From Macropodus opercularis (Eukaryota > Chordata > Actinopteri > Anabantiformes > Osphronemidae), in assembly GCA_030770545.1 (NCBI GenBank), contig CM061106.1, positions 4,180,001-4,244,000 on the forward strand: 64,000 nt of DNA, read 5' to 3'. The notes below the pieces were generated by a model, which had not been told where the DNA came from, did not search any database, and was given only the letters and a program-made list of their open reading frames with translations. How positions within the stretch are numbered: the first letter of the stretch is position 1; each line of letters opens with the position of its first letter. Made by a program: the position numbers and the translations under genes. Below, piece after piece: positions 24,101-33,733 of the stretch.

Positions 24101-24878
24101 AAACTTGTTTAAATGATATAAATCCTGGATGTCCCATAACTTCCTACAACTAAACTCAGATAAAACTGAGGTTATTATAATTGGTGCTAATAACCACAGA
24201 GACTCATTATTGAATCAGATTGTTTCTCTGGATGACATAACGTTAGCTTCAGGTTCTACTGTAGGAACCTTGGTGTCATTTGGACCAAGATCTGTCCTTT
24301 ACATCATATATTAAAGAAATCTCTAGAACTGCCTACTTCCACTTTAGGAATATTGGTAAAATTAGGAGCATCCTCTCACAGAGTGATGCTGAAAAGTGAA
24401 TCCATGCATTTGTTACCTCTAGGCTGGACGACTGTAACTCACTACTCATAGGTTGTCCCAATAACTCTCTAATAAGCCTCCAGTTAATTCAAAATGCTGC
24501 AGCCAGAGTCTGACTGGACTTAGGAAAAGACATCACATTTCTCCTACATCAGCTTCTCTGTCCTGTCAAATCTACGACAAGATTCAAAATCATTCTCCTC
24601 ACTTTAAAGCTCTTCATAATAAAGCTCCATCTCATCTTAAAGACCTCATGGCTCCTGATGCTCCTTCAGATTAAAATGCTCTATGTGGGATTTGTTGGGT
24701 TTAGTTGTGTCAAGTACTTGTAAAGTGCTTTGAGGTAACTGCTGTCATGAACTGGCGATAAATAAAACTGAACTGAATTGAATAGTGTTGTACACATGTC
24801 TGGATATTACAAATAAAGGACTCACCCGAAGACAACAACAACCAGAACTAGAATGTGGATCCTGGGAATGTTTGACAT
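21155..24878 (-). pseudogene. GT6 family (ABO/GBGT1-type) glycosyltransferase, truncated
   Basis: Minus-strand exons. 24878-24826 encodes MSNIPRIHILVLVVVVFG, a type II membrane anchor. 22791-22747 encodes GGIYVSFSGNASFFQR, in matching phase. About 22579-22449 is a stem exon whose edges are uncertain. 21841-21687 encodes VTNWNVPLVWEGTF and PRIAVVVFAVGK, the GT6 'VWEGTF' signature. 21610-21503 encodes YTRFLRAFLES, a one-base loss, then EKHFLVDFRVTYYIYTD. 21267-21155 encodes EMGEGRSVSVVSVPSAKR, a second one-base loss, then QDVMLGRMKWATVTI. GT6 enzymes add alpha-1,3 GalNAc or Gal in the Golgi. The exon carrying the metal-binding DVD motif and the rest of the catalytic domain is missing, so this is a dead gene. 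The first intron holds an L2-like LINE. Confidence 0.85.
23590..24780 (+). mobile_element. L2/Maui-like LINE, 5'-truncated, decayed RT
   Basis: Reverse-transcriptase blocks follow in order across shifting frames: a PISN-type segment, FQSGFRYITDRT, VLVLLDLTAAFD, KGKALGWFKSYL, then LQLNSDKTEVIIIGAN, ISRTAYFHFRNIG and RLDDCNSLLIGCPNNS. The 3' end ('ggcgataaataaaactgaactgaattgaat') is the usual L2-type tail with a TGAAT run. Many frameshifts make it inactive. It sits in the first intron of the GT6 pseudogene, on the opposite strand. Confidence 0.88.
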
Positions 24879-25414
24879 GTCAGGATCAGTCAAAGGCTGT
24901 TTTATCCGAATGAACAGACCTGAGCTTAAACCGCCATCATCACAGAGACCAAGCAGAAGTTTAGACTCGTCATCACCTGCTGATGAAGGAGTGAAGTGCA
25001 GCCGGTTTCAGAGATGGAGGGAGGAGCTGGAGCAACACTTTCTCAGGAAGGAGGCGTCTGCTGTGACTAAAAGCCGTCATATAATATAGTCACTACTGAA
25101 ATGAAGCTGAAGAGCAGCCGCTATGAACAGTGGGAGCCGCTAAAAGTGTCCTGCTCCACCGCATTTGTTCGTCGTTTCCACGTCATTTTAGCCGAGGCGC
25201 AGCATGTGTTACAGCTAAATGACCAGTAGGTGGCGCTGCAGCAAGGATTTCTGTGATTTATTTATTTATGTAGTTATCAGACATTATAATATAAACTTAT
25301 TACGACAGATTAAACTAGTAAGATTTACAAAATGGCAATTTATAAAGGTAAATATTATTCTAGGAACACTATAAATACTTAGACTCGAGCTGCTGTGCAG
25401 GATAGCTCTCTGTT

Positions 25415-25485
25415 TCTTAAGTCGGGTAGTGGTTAATATCTATGTTTTTCATTCTGGCGACCCGAGTTCGAGACTCAGTGACTGT
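25415..25485 (+). repeat. tRNA-like (SINE head?) fragment
   Basis: An A-box-like 'taagtcgggtagtggttaat' is followed by a B-box-like 'gagttcgagactc' at ordinary tRNA spacing. No clean cloverleaf forms and no SINE body was identified, so this is only suggestive. Confidence 0.35.
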
Positions 25486-26220
25486 TTTACATTAGAATTT
25501 CTGAAATCTCATAATTACATTTAATTTGCAATAAACGGATGCACGTTTTAAAGACATGATCCTCGACAGGAAGGATCTCGGAGGAGTTCACCTCACGTCC
25601 AGAGGGGTTTGAGTCATTTGGTCCTGACGCTGCCTTTAAATGATGAGGCCGTCGTCCAGACGTCTGCTTCGTTTGCTTCACGCTTCTTTACTCGTCTGCC
25701 TTTGGAGGTTTGACTTGGATAAAAGGGCTTTGCTGCAGTGAATTAATGAGACACATGGACATAAAACATACGTCTAATACTAGAAGCAATAAATAGATAT
25801 TTACAGAAAACAGGCTTGTGGAGCTGAAACAACACCAACATGCAGACGTATGAATGAAGCCTCTTGGGATGAGGCTGGTTTCTCAGGTCTTTAGTTCTGG
25901 GCTGATGTCACTGGCTTGTTTCTCCACAGGTTGATTCTCTGGCTCATTTTAACTGGTGATGTGTTCGACCCAGTTGCTTGGTCAGTGACGTGTGTGTAGT
26001 GTTTTCTGTGCTCACATGTTTCTGGTCAGTTCAATCCTCACTTAGTTGTTGTGTCTGGTTCATTTGACCTGATATTTGTCATTATGGAGATTTATTCTGT
26101 GACTGATCCTGGTCCATAGCAGCTTAACATCAGGATAAGTTGGTTCTAGTGACTCATCTTTTATTTTAGCTGCCTGTTTCAGTAGAAATTCATATTTTGA
26201 TGAGTCAGCGGTGTGACAGG
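25486..26220. other. non-coding, nothing recognised
   Basis: No coding or repeat signal seen beyond simple AT-rich stretches. Confidence 0.45.
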
Positions 26221-26425
26221 CTGTTGGTTCAGGGGTTAGTCCAGACGTGATAAGTGCTGATGGTTCAGGGGTTAGTCCAGTTGGATAAGTGCTGTTGGTT
26301 CAGGGGTTAGTCCAGACGTGATAAGTGCTGATGGTTCAGGGGTTAGTCCAGTTGGATAAGTGCTGATGGTGCAGGGGTTAGTCCAGACGTGATAAGTGTT
26401 GGTGGTTCAGGGCTTCGTCCAGGTG
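26221..26425 (+). repeat. minisatellite with alternating 36/35-bp units
   Basis: Six units contain 'ggttcaggggttagtccag'. Units alternate between a form with 'acgtgataagtg' (36 bp) and one with 'ttggataagtg' (35 bp), making a 71-bp higher-order dimer. The last unit is degenerate. Confidence 0.85.
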
Positions 26426-26599
26426 TCAAAGAGTTGAAATGCGGCTGCTTGGGGTGACAGTAGGTGAACGGTGGAACCTATTGAAATGCAGGTTCAGGAC
26501 GTTGACCCACCTCAGGTCCCTCTGCCTGTGAGTGGGGGGATTTGTAGCCAGAAATGATTTTCAGGCTTCTCCTCCTGATGCTCTGCTGCTGTAGCTGCA

Positions 26600-27010
26600 T
26601 CTCCATCTTCTTATGTAGCTTATGTAGCCTTTCCCTCTTTGATCTTTCTCCTCAGCTCCTCCTTATTCCCTGATCTGAAAGCTCTCTTCTTCTCCTTTAA
26701 TAGCTTTAATATCAGGAGTGATCCAGGGCTTGTTGTTAGCAAAGCACCGCACCTCACTGGAGGGGACAGTGTTTTTAAGCTGAAATCCATGTAGTCAGCT
26801 ATGCAGCCTGTGAGGCCATTTCCATCCTCCCTGCGTGGGGAGCAGAGCTCCATTCACACAGTGGTGGTGAAACAGGCCCTGAGAGCCTCCTCACTCTCAA
26901 CAGTCCACCTCTTGACTGTGTACGACCGGATAGACAGGCTGGAGCTGCACAACGCTGTGGTCAGCTTCCCAGTGAAGCACAAGAATACCAACGAAGTAGA
27001 GACGATCAAA
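26600..27010 (-). mobile_element. LINE fragment between endonuclease and RT
   Basis: On the minus strand the frame reads LLKEKKRAFRSGNKEELRRK, preceded by a GLTGCIADYMDF segment and by TVESEEALRACF in another frame. This spacer, with K(R)AF(R)SGNxEEL, is typical of Rex/jockey-like fish LINEs just before the RT domain. It is frameshifted and truncated at both ends. Confidence 0.75.
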
Positions 27011-27637
27011 ATGAACAAGAATCAGGGCTATTAATAAACTACTAAGCTACAAGATACTGGTCAATAGAAAATAAATCATTTCAGGACACATTTATTCTTC
27101 TGCTGAGTAAGTTAAGACAAAAACTAATATTCCCAACAGTCGAGAGGTTGATAAAGTTGGTAACAGGCTGAATAATGTTAGGTCAAGCTGTACAAACATC
27201 AGCTTGTGGTTTCAGTAAAAATAACCAGGTCACTTTTAACAAAGGACATTTTGAGGGACCCAGAGATGTGTGTCATTCAAAACACACATTAGAACAAAAA
27301 ACAATATCTTCTAACACCTACAAAAAAGCAGAGAACAGCAAACTACTTATGGTCATCCGATAAGGATTAGAGGGAAAATAAAATCCATACTGTTTGTTTT
27401 CATTATATTAATCTGATGGAGTGTTATCAGAACATTTGCACAAAGCCTAAATGCTTTTCATTATCCATCTGTTCTGTTGTACAGAAAAGAAGAAATCACC
27501 TCAGCTAATAGAAAAGCACAAGAATAAATGTCTTGAAATTATTTATTTTATATTGACCAGTATTGTGTAGCTACATTTATTAATAACCCTGATCCATGTT
27601 TGTTTTGATCTTCTCTACTTCGTTGGTATTCATGTAT
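26983..27637. repeat. inverted repeat with about 120-bp arms
   Basis: The arm at about 26983-27104 ('gaataccaacgaagtagag' ... 'gacacatttattctt') is matched in reverse complement at about 27515-27637, with roughly 85-90 percent identity by eye. The 410-bp centre codes for nothing recognisable. This fits a decayed DNA transposon or foldback element. Terminal bases and target duplication could not be fixed. Confidence 0.65.
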
Positions 27638-28830
27638 TTCATTGGGAACATTTGACTGATATAATACAGCAGCTGAAGCTAAACAGGTTTCTCTGGAGAC
27701 AAGGGTGGGATTTCCATGATACGAGGCCTTCTCCCTTATCTGTCCCCCACGAGCCGCTGCCCTCTATGAGGACTGACGTCTAACAATATATCTGTTAGCA
27801 CGTGGTCGTGGAAGCCACCAACTGAAGGTTGAACTAATATTTAAACTCCTTCCTGTAACACTGGACATGATACCATCTAGAGGAAAACAACTCGAGTGTA
27901 TGTAGTAGTTGCAGTTCTGTGCACACAGAGCTTGTAAAGTCCAGACCTGCACAAACAGTGATCCTGTGACTTCTTCACACATGCAACCAGTTTCAATGCT
28001 CGATAGATTAAGGGAAACCTGTCATGTCACATGTTGACAAATACTAATAATAAAAAATAGATAAATCACAGAATTCTATGTTTAATCTCGTTTTTGCAAA
28101 TCTTTTCCTGCACAGTCTGTATTTATAACAAACCCCGTTGAAATACTCTACTGTTTATTTCAAGCATTTTTGTCCATTAACATACAAATGACATCATGAC
28201 AATAGACGCAGGTTTAGCTTCTCCAGTCATCTGCAGAAGTGTCTCTGGGTCAGACACTGAACTCCAAGCTGTCAGCAGGTATCAGGACTCTGTGTGTGTG
28301 ATGGTTCATGAGACTGTTTATTCACTTCAACGTTTAAATATAGTTTATGTACGTTGGCTGAAGCCTTAATCATTTGCTGGAGGAAGTTCAATATTTCTTA
28401 TATATATGAATAAACGTAAACGCAGCACAGACCTGCTACAGAATCTACAGAATGACTGAATCTGGGTCGTTGCCATTGTCGACTCATGTTATTTGAGAGA
28501 GTTTAGTTTAACTAATAATAGTTATAGCTTCAAAGCTACATTTCCAGTCAGTTTAAGACCAGTGGAAGTATTAATTAATTACATAGTCCATTAACCTCAA
28601 CTGATTCCACGTCGTAAACTACTTTGCTGTGGTCTCAGTTCAGTCACTGAGCACATTTGGGGACTTTCCATTGAACTGTGTTTACATTAGTGCTGGTGGT
28701 CACAGGTCGACTCTTCTGTCCTCCGGTGCTGTGGGCAATTCAATACGTGGGTAAATCATTTATGAAGAAACCCCCGTGTTGTGGGTTGCAGATGGAACCT
28801 CCATTAATCAATCAAAGGAGGGAAAACCCA
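27638..28830. other. non-coding upstream of lipocalin
   Basis: No exons seen. AT-rich with no recognised mobile element. The last 100 bases are the proximal promoter of the lipocalin gene. Confidence 0.45.
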
Positions 28831-28848
28831 GCAGCTGCTCCTATAAAG
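28809..28848 (+). promoter_or_regulatory. lipocalin TATA box and upstream AT element
   Basis: 'tataaag' at 28842-28848 lies 50 bases before the ATG. An 'attaatcaatcaaag' element starts about 40 bases upstream of the TATA box, resembling sites for liver homeodomain factors. Liver expression is an inference from the protein family. Confidence 0.55.
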
Positions 28849-28897
28849 GCTGAACTCGCTGGTTCTGACGGCAGTGTCAGTCGTGATCTGGACCATC

Positions 28898-30089
28898 ATG
28901 AACGTGTGCTTCAGCTCCTGGTTCCTGGCGGTTGGGCTGTTTCTGAGCAGCTCAGCTCTGACTCCTGAAGAGTGTCAGCCTTTGGTCGCTCCTCTGTCTC
29001 CGGACAACCCGGTAAAACCTCCTGAGGCTCTTAGAAACTCTGTCAGGTTTAACTTCATCTCAGGTTACAATGATCAAGAATTATTCAAGTTTCTGCTGAA
29101 GATCATGGACAGCAGCTGGTTTAACATATCTGCATCCAAGCCCAACGAAATAGTCGTGTCCGAGGAGAGCAGAATGTGAGTAGCCGTCACCGCGGGGGGT
29201 CTGGGTCCGTGGGCGCTAACTCAACTCCTCCTGTGTTCCCTCCCCAGGAACGGAACCTGCTTTAAATCAACAACCAACATAACCTTCGACGGTAACGCTG
29301 CAACAAGCTCACGTAAGTTAGACTGAATCTCACCGAACGGGTTCTCCAACGCTCAGTAGATGTGAGTGAACATGGTGTGAAGAAACTAGCGTGAACAAAC
29401 TGGAGAACATGAGTCAGACAGGAGGGGGGGCTAACGGGAGTGTGTGCAGGTTGGTCAGCTGCCATTACACACAAAAGACGTAACGTCTGATTTCATCAAA
29501 CAAAACCAAACAGACACAAACTAAACCCAAAACCAAAAAGTTAGAGCTGCAACAAAAGGAGCCTCAATGCTTCATGTTTGATCTTCTGTCATTGCCGTGC
29601 GAGTAAAATACCGAAACCCATTAGTGTCTCGTCTTCTGACTTTAGGCGACAACGAAACCATTGTGTTTCACATGCTGCCGAGCTGCGATGACTGTTTGCT
29701 CCTCAGCATCAAGGGCACCGTGAATGTTGGGAAATTACTCGCACTGATGAAGCTGAAGAGCTCGGAGGAGGTGATCACTGTACGCGCCCTGAATCTGCTG
29801 GGTAAGAACAGATGAGAGAGAAACTCAGCCCTCGCTCTGAAACACTCTGAGCTGTCGTCTGTGCTTTGCAGCCAAACGGTCGACGGTGACGGACGCAGAG
29901 ATGGAACGTTTCAAGCAGCAGGCAAAGTGCCTCGGGTTCTCTGGAGAACCGGACTTCCACTACAACCCAGACAAAGGTGCTAAGTCTTTAAAGCTGTGTT
30001 GGAGGTGTCGTGCCACAGGGTTTGATCTCTGATTTTTCCTTCCAGAGTTCTGTCGTGAAGGCGAGAGCATCCCGAGTCCCCTCAGCTGA
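28898..30089 (+). CDS. lipocalin, tributyltin/saxitoxin-binding-protein type
   Basis: Five exons join cleanly in phase: 28898-29175, 29248-29312, 29646-29801, 29872-29976 and 30046-30089, giving 215 residues. Residues 1-20 form a signal peptide (NVCFSSWFLAVGLFLSSSA), followed by a TPEEC start of the mature chain. Exon 2 opens NGTCF with N-glycosylation sites (NGT, NIT). Exon 3 has VFHMLPSCDDCLLLSIKGTV, exon 4 has QQAKCLGFSGEPDF, and exon 5 ends EFCREGES. Paired cysteines and this exon plan match the fish plasma lipocalins described as tributyltin-binding protein and saxitoxin/tetrodotoxin-binding protein, related to alpha-1-acid glycoprotein. These bind small hydrophobic ligands in plasma. 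No lesion was seen. A broken paralogue follows 0.5 kb downstream. The ligand here cannot be inferred. Confidence 0.9.
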
Positions 30090-30344
30090 ACGAAAAGCTC
30101 AACAGCTACAAATCTGTAACGGAGCAGAGACCAAGCGCTTAATGTGCTGTTTGTCTTGAATTGTTTTGTTACAAATTTTGTTATGAAAATAAGTCTGAAG
30201 GGCAACACACAATCTAAAATGTCGACCTGACACACAAACAGGTGAACAAAGGATTTAATATAATAATTAACATAAAATCACAGAAGTTACAGCAACAACA
30301 GACAATGTAAGAACTCCAGGTCACTGACAAAGAGAAGTAAAACT

Positions 30345-30450
30345 CTCTGCAAAACATTACACTTCTATGCAGATGACACTATTTTATTTCTTTGACAACT
30401 TCAAACCAGACGCTGATTCAGTGGAAAAGGATTCAACATCTTTATCACAG
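30345..30450 (+). mobile_element. LINE RT fragment with YADD box
   Basis: Reads HFYADDTILYFFDNFKPDAD, the catalytic YADD block of a non-LTR reverse transcriptase, with nothing recognisable either side. It is a short relic between the two lipocalin copies. Confidence 0.65.
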
Positions 30451-30608
30451 ACGCTGAGGCGTAAACAGTTGAGCAAACAGACGGCGCACGCTCGACGGGT
30501 CAGTAACACAGGACACACAGACACTTTGGACCCAGGCCCGGCTCGGCTGACGTGAGGCCCCTGCTGTGTTATTAAGGAACCATCTCCCCCCGTGGTTGGT
30601 ACAGCAGG

Positions 30609-30896
30609 ATGTGTGGAGCTGTGAAGTGTGTAGCGCTGCTGGTGCTGGCAGCGTACGGGTGCAACGCAGCACCGAGCGCAGAGGAATGTGAAGGGTGACC
30701 CGCAGAACTTTGGGCACTGGATTCTGGTCTGGGCCATCTCTGACTATGAGCTGGGCTCGAATCTGTTGGCGAACCTCACCAGCTCGCACGCCAGCTTCCA
30801 GCTCCTCGTCCCAAACAGCAGAACCACAGAGTACAAAGAGAAAAACAAGTTCAGGTGTCGAGTCGGAACCAGCGTCACAGGACAGAGCTCATCGTA
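30609..30896 (+). pseudogene. lipocalin paralogue, first-exon remnant
   Basis: ATG at 30609 opens a good signal peptide (MCGAVKCVALLVLAAYGCNA) and a PSAEECEG mature start, then hits TGA at 30699. In a shifted frame the sequence continues DPQNFGHWILVWAISDYELG and SFQLLVPNSRTTEYKEKNKF, typical of the same lipocalin family. A short deletion between EEC and DPQ probably caused the shift. Later exons are not found. It is a tandem paralogue of the intact gene at 28898, now dead. Confidence 0.8.
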
Positions 30897-31439
30897 GTAA
30901 CGGTGTGGTGTTGTTGTACTGACGGCATCTTCACGTTCCCTCTGACCCAGAACACCAGACTATGCAGGTCAAAAGCGGCAGTGATTCCACACAACCACAC
31001 GTGTTGTTTGCTCTGGAGCGATCAGTGTTTTCTATGCAGGTCAGCGACCCTGCGTCCTAGAAAATGCTACTCTTTGAAAACAGGGTCAGTGCAGCAAAAC
31101 ACTATGCACAACCCTCACTGAGATAACACACACTGTCACTCAGAAAACACTGAGAATAAAAACACTAGCATCAAGCACCAATACAGAAAATACTAACTAA
31201 AACCTTTACAGTTCAAAGAATTTCAAAGAAAAGAGAAACATTCTGTCACATGATTTATTTAAATGTTTGGAACATAACAATTCTTTAAGGTAAATGAAAA
31301 TTAGCAGTTTCCTTCAATAGTTGATAGTCATTTATGGAATTACAGTAATGAGAAGAAAAAGGTAGAAACATACTGTACATACTGTAATTTGAACAAATAA
31401 TTGAGGGGCTGATCCTGCCTCTCTCTAGCATCAGGCCAC
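30897..31439. other. non-coding, nothing recognised
   Basis: AT-rich sequence downstream of the broken lipocalin. No later lipocalin exon is readable. Confidence 0.45.
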
Positions 31440-31800
31440 AGGTTTTCACCAACATCACATGTAAAGTTCTCTCTTGCCATGAACCTGGGGAAGAACCTCA
31501 TCCATCCCTGTTGTCCTCTGGACTCGTATCCTCACATCCAGTACTGTAACTGTTAACATGGCTTCCAGAAGAGACATTTGGTCATGTGGGTGGTGATCAA
31601 ACACTTTCCACCTCCAGGCAGAGAAAAACTCCTCTATTAGGTTGAGGAAGGGTGAAAATGCAGACAGGTACAAAACATGCTGCCCTTCTCCCTCCACAAA
31701 CCCGTCTTCCTTGTTCCATTTCTGCTGTGGAGACTGTAGTTAGAGTTTTGCACATGTAGCTCCAGTTGCGCCCACTGTCGTTTAGCAATCAAGTGGAGAT
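31440..31800 (-). pseudogene. DDE (IS630/Tc1-superfamily) transposase fragment
   Basis: The minus strand reads AFSPFLNLIEEFFSAWRWKV and DHHPHDQMSLLEAM, the conserved C-terminal part of DDE-type transposases (S-P-x-L-N-x-I-E-x-F-F-S, containing the third acidic residue). Frames break at both ends. No terminal repeats were found, so the element family stays open. Confidence 0.75.
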
Positions 31801-31830
31801 ACGCGGCAGATACTGGTCCTGATGTGTTGT

Positions 31831-31860
31831 TCCTCCTATGCTGGGAGGAGCATAGGAGGA
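31831..31860. repeat. perfect 12-bp hairpin
   Basis: 'tcctcctatgct' (31831-31842) and its exact reverse complement 'agcataggagga' (31849-31860) enclose a 6-base purine loop 'gggagg'. It stands just beyond the transposase relic and may be part of that element. Confidence 0.7.
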
Positions 31861-32220
31861 CTCTTCACTGCATTGAACTGCATATACTATGTTACTCCTC
31901 TTATGTTTTGGTGTCGGGTCCTTTGGATGCACAAGCTTCTGTCTGAGGGTGCTGGTGGCTTTGAAGTAGACGGGTTAGTTTGTAGTTTCTAAAAATCCTT
32001 TTGAGCTTTTCAGACACTCCGGCCATGTAAGGAATGACCAGATTTTTCCGTTGGCTCTGAGTGTCAGGCTGTTCTGTTGTCCTTGTTCTGGGTTGAGACG
32101 CAGCCTTGTTGAAGGCCCATCTGGGGCCACAGGTCCTGAGAGCTGCCCTTAGATGCACGTTGTCCTTTGTGCATCCTGTGTACATGCTACAAGACATCTC
32201 CTAGCATCACTAAAAACTGC

Positions 32221-32299
32221 TTAGATGACAGGATTCAAACCTGCGGGGAAACCCCAATGGATTTCGAGTCCATCACCTTAACCACTCAGCTACAACTAC
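32221..32299 (-). tRNA. tRNA-Ser (CGA), probably decayed
   Basis: On the minus strand the D arm 'gctgagtggttaaggt', the anticodon arm gatgga-ctCGAaa-tccatt, a long variable arm (ggggtttcccc) and the T arm (gcagg-tttgaat-cctgt) are all present, as in tRNA-Ser. The acceptor stem (gtagttg with catctaa) has about two mismatches in seven, including the terminal pair. It may therefore be a pseudogene. There is no intron. Confidence 0.6.
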
Positions 32300-32504
32300 C
32301 TAAGATGGGCCAGCGAGTAATGTGCACAACAGAAGTGTAAGAGCGTTAGGACAACAACTGCAGCCTGGGACCTGAAGGCAACAACACTTTAACAAAGAGT
32401 TGCACCTGCTTATTAAAGCTTGTACAAACACAGCAAGACTGACATTTACAATCACAAAACTCATTGACTAACCACAAAAAGAACCTAACAAGAGAAGAAT
32501 TAAA

Positions 32505-32550
32505 GCAAAGCATCACTAAAAGTTACGTATGAGGCAGGATCCAAACCTGC
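32505..32550 (-). repeat. tRNA-Ser T-arm fragment with shared 3' flank
   Basis: 'agcatcactaaaa' followed by a T-arm-like 'caggatccaaacctgcg' repeats the layout found at 32203-32245 next to the tRNA-Ser locus. It looks like a local duplicate of the tRNA 3' half and flank. Confidence 0.55.
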
Positions 32551-33600
32551 GTCTGATTTCTCATCTGCCTTGGTCTGTTATGGAAACAGTAACCTCCAAC
32601 ATTCCAGCCCTGCGTTGGAACTGACCAGGTGCTGTCTGTGTGGCGTCAGCTTGTTCTGTGGATGGGTTTTCTCAAAGCTCTCTGTCATCCTGCCTTGGCT
32701 CAACAACGTACAGCAATGCCAGACATCTGTCATGTGTCCATAGAGAAGCCAGGCTTCCAAGCAGAGTTAGAGGTGTTTGGAAACATGGTGGTTGTCTTCA
32801 CCATAGGTAATGTCATTACCAATGTCCAAGTTCTCACAGTGTTGACTGGAAAGTCATCTCTGACTGATGCCATCTTCTGCTGATATGATGCTAAACACAG
32901 ATGACAAAGCTGCTTTTACCAACTACAGAACACTTGAAATGCTGGTGATTAAAAGGCTGATTTACTTTATTCATCTGCAACAGATGACTCACGAGTCCAG
33001 GATCCACATATAAATCACTTGTGTTAAACTGGCAGCATCACTGTCACGTAGAGCAACACACACTGTGTGACCACTAAACACTGTGAGTCAAATGCTCACA
33101 CATTCACTGGTGAAGGTTGAATTTTCATTAGCATAACGTCAACTACAGTTAAGTAAAGGTTTGAAAACACAACGCAGTGATTTATCCTGATGACATGAGC
33201 TGGTTGAGCTCAGTCAACTGTGTCACATTTATCCTCTTCCATCTGGGAAAACAGTCTAGAGAGCAAGCGTCAAGATATGACGATGAAACAATGAACAACA
33301 TTTAATATAAGCACGTTCAAATCAAACGTTCAAATTAGTCACGAGACTCCACCTTCAGGCCCAGAAAACCCAAGTAAGTTAACTTTACTCACTTTATCTC
33401 TCATCTGTCGTATGTGGTGAATGTTTGATGGATCCTGATATATTACGAAAGCTTTAAAACAGAGAATGAAGACATCACAGTAATTGTGGAGGAAATAATG
33501 ATGTCAGTGAAAGTCACCACAACCACAGTACAACACTAATATTTTTCACTTATGTGCAAACATTATCAAAAACATAAGACATAAGGTTTTAATAATTACA
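32551..33600. other. non-coding, nothing recognised
   Basis: An open frame at 32629-32883 has no domain or splice context. The rest is AT-rich. Confidence 0.4.
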
Positions 33601-33601
33601 G

Positions 33602-33733
33602 TTATGCCCTGCGATGGACTGGCGATCTGTCCAGGGTGTACCCTGCCTCTCGCCCATAGCCAGGTGGGATAGGCTCCAGCACACCCGCGAGCCCTTCAGG
33701 GAAGAAGCAGTAGAAGATGAATGAATGAAGAGG
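33602..33733 (+). repeat. tRNA-SINE-type 3' tail, 5'-truncated
   Basis: Carries 'gcgatggactggcgatctg', 'cctgcctctcgcccatag' and 'gggataggctccagca', then an ATGAATGA run. This is the 3' part of the element seen more fully at 42930-43235 and, inverted, at 60985-61290. Confidence 0.8.

Noticed and set aside
26221..26425. Possible CRISPR-like or regulatory repeat array
   Set aside because: Direct adjacent units without unique spacers, in a vertebrate; a plain minisatellite.
30384..30789. 117- and 114-residue minus-strand ORFs
   Set aside because: They overlap the sense-strand lipocalin remnant and LINE fragment and show no domain.
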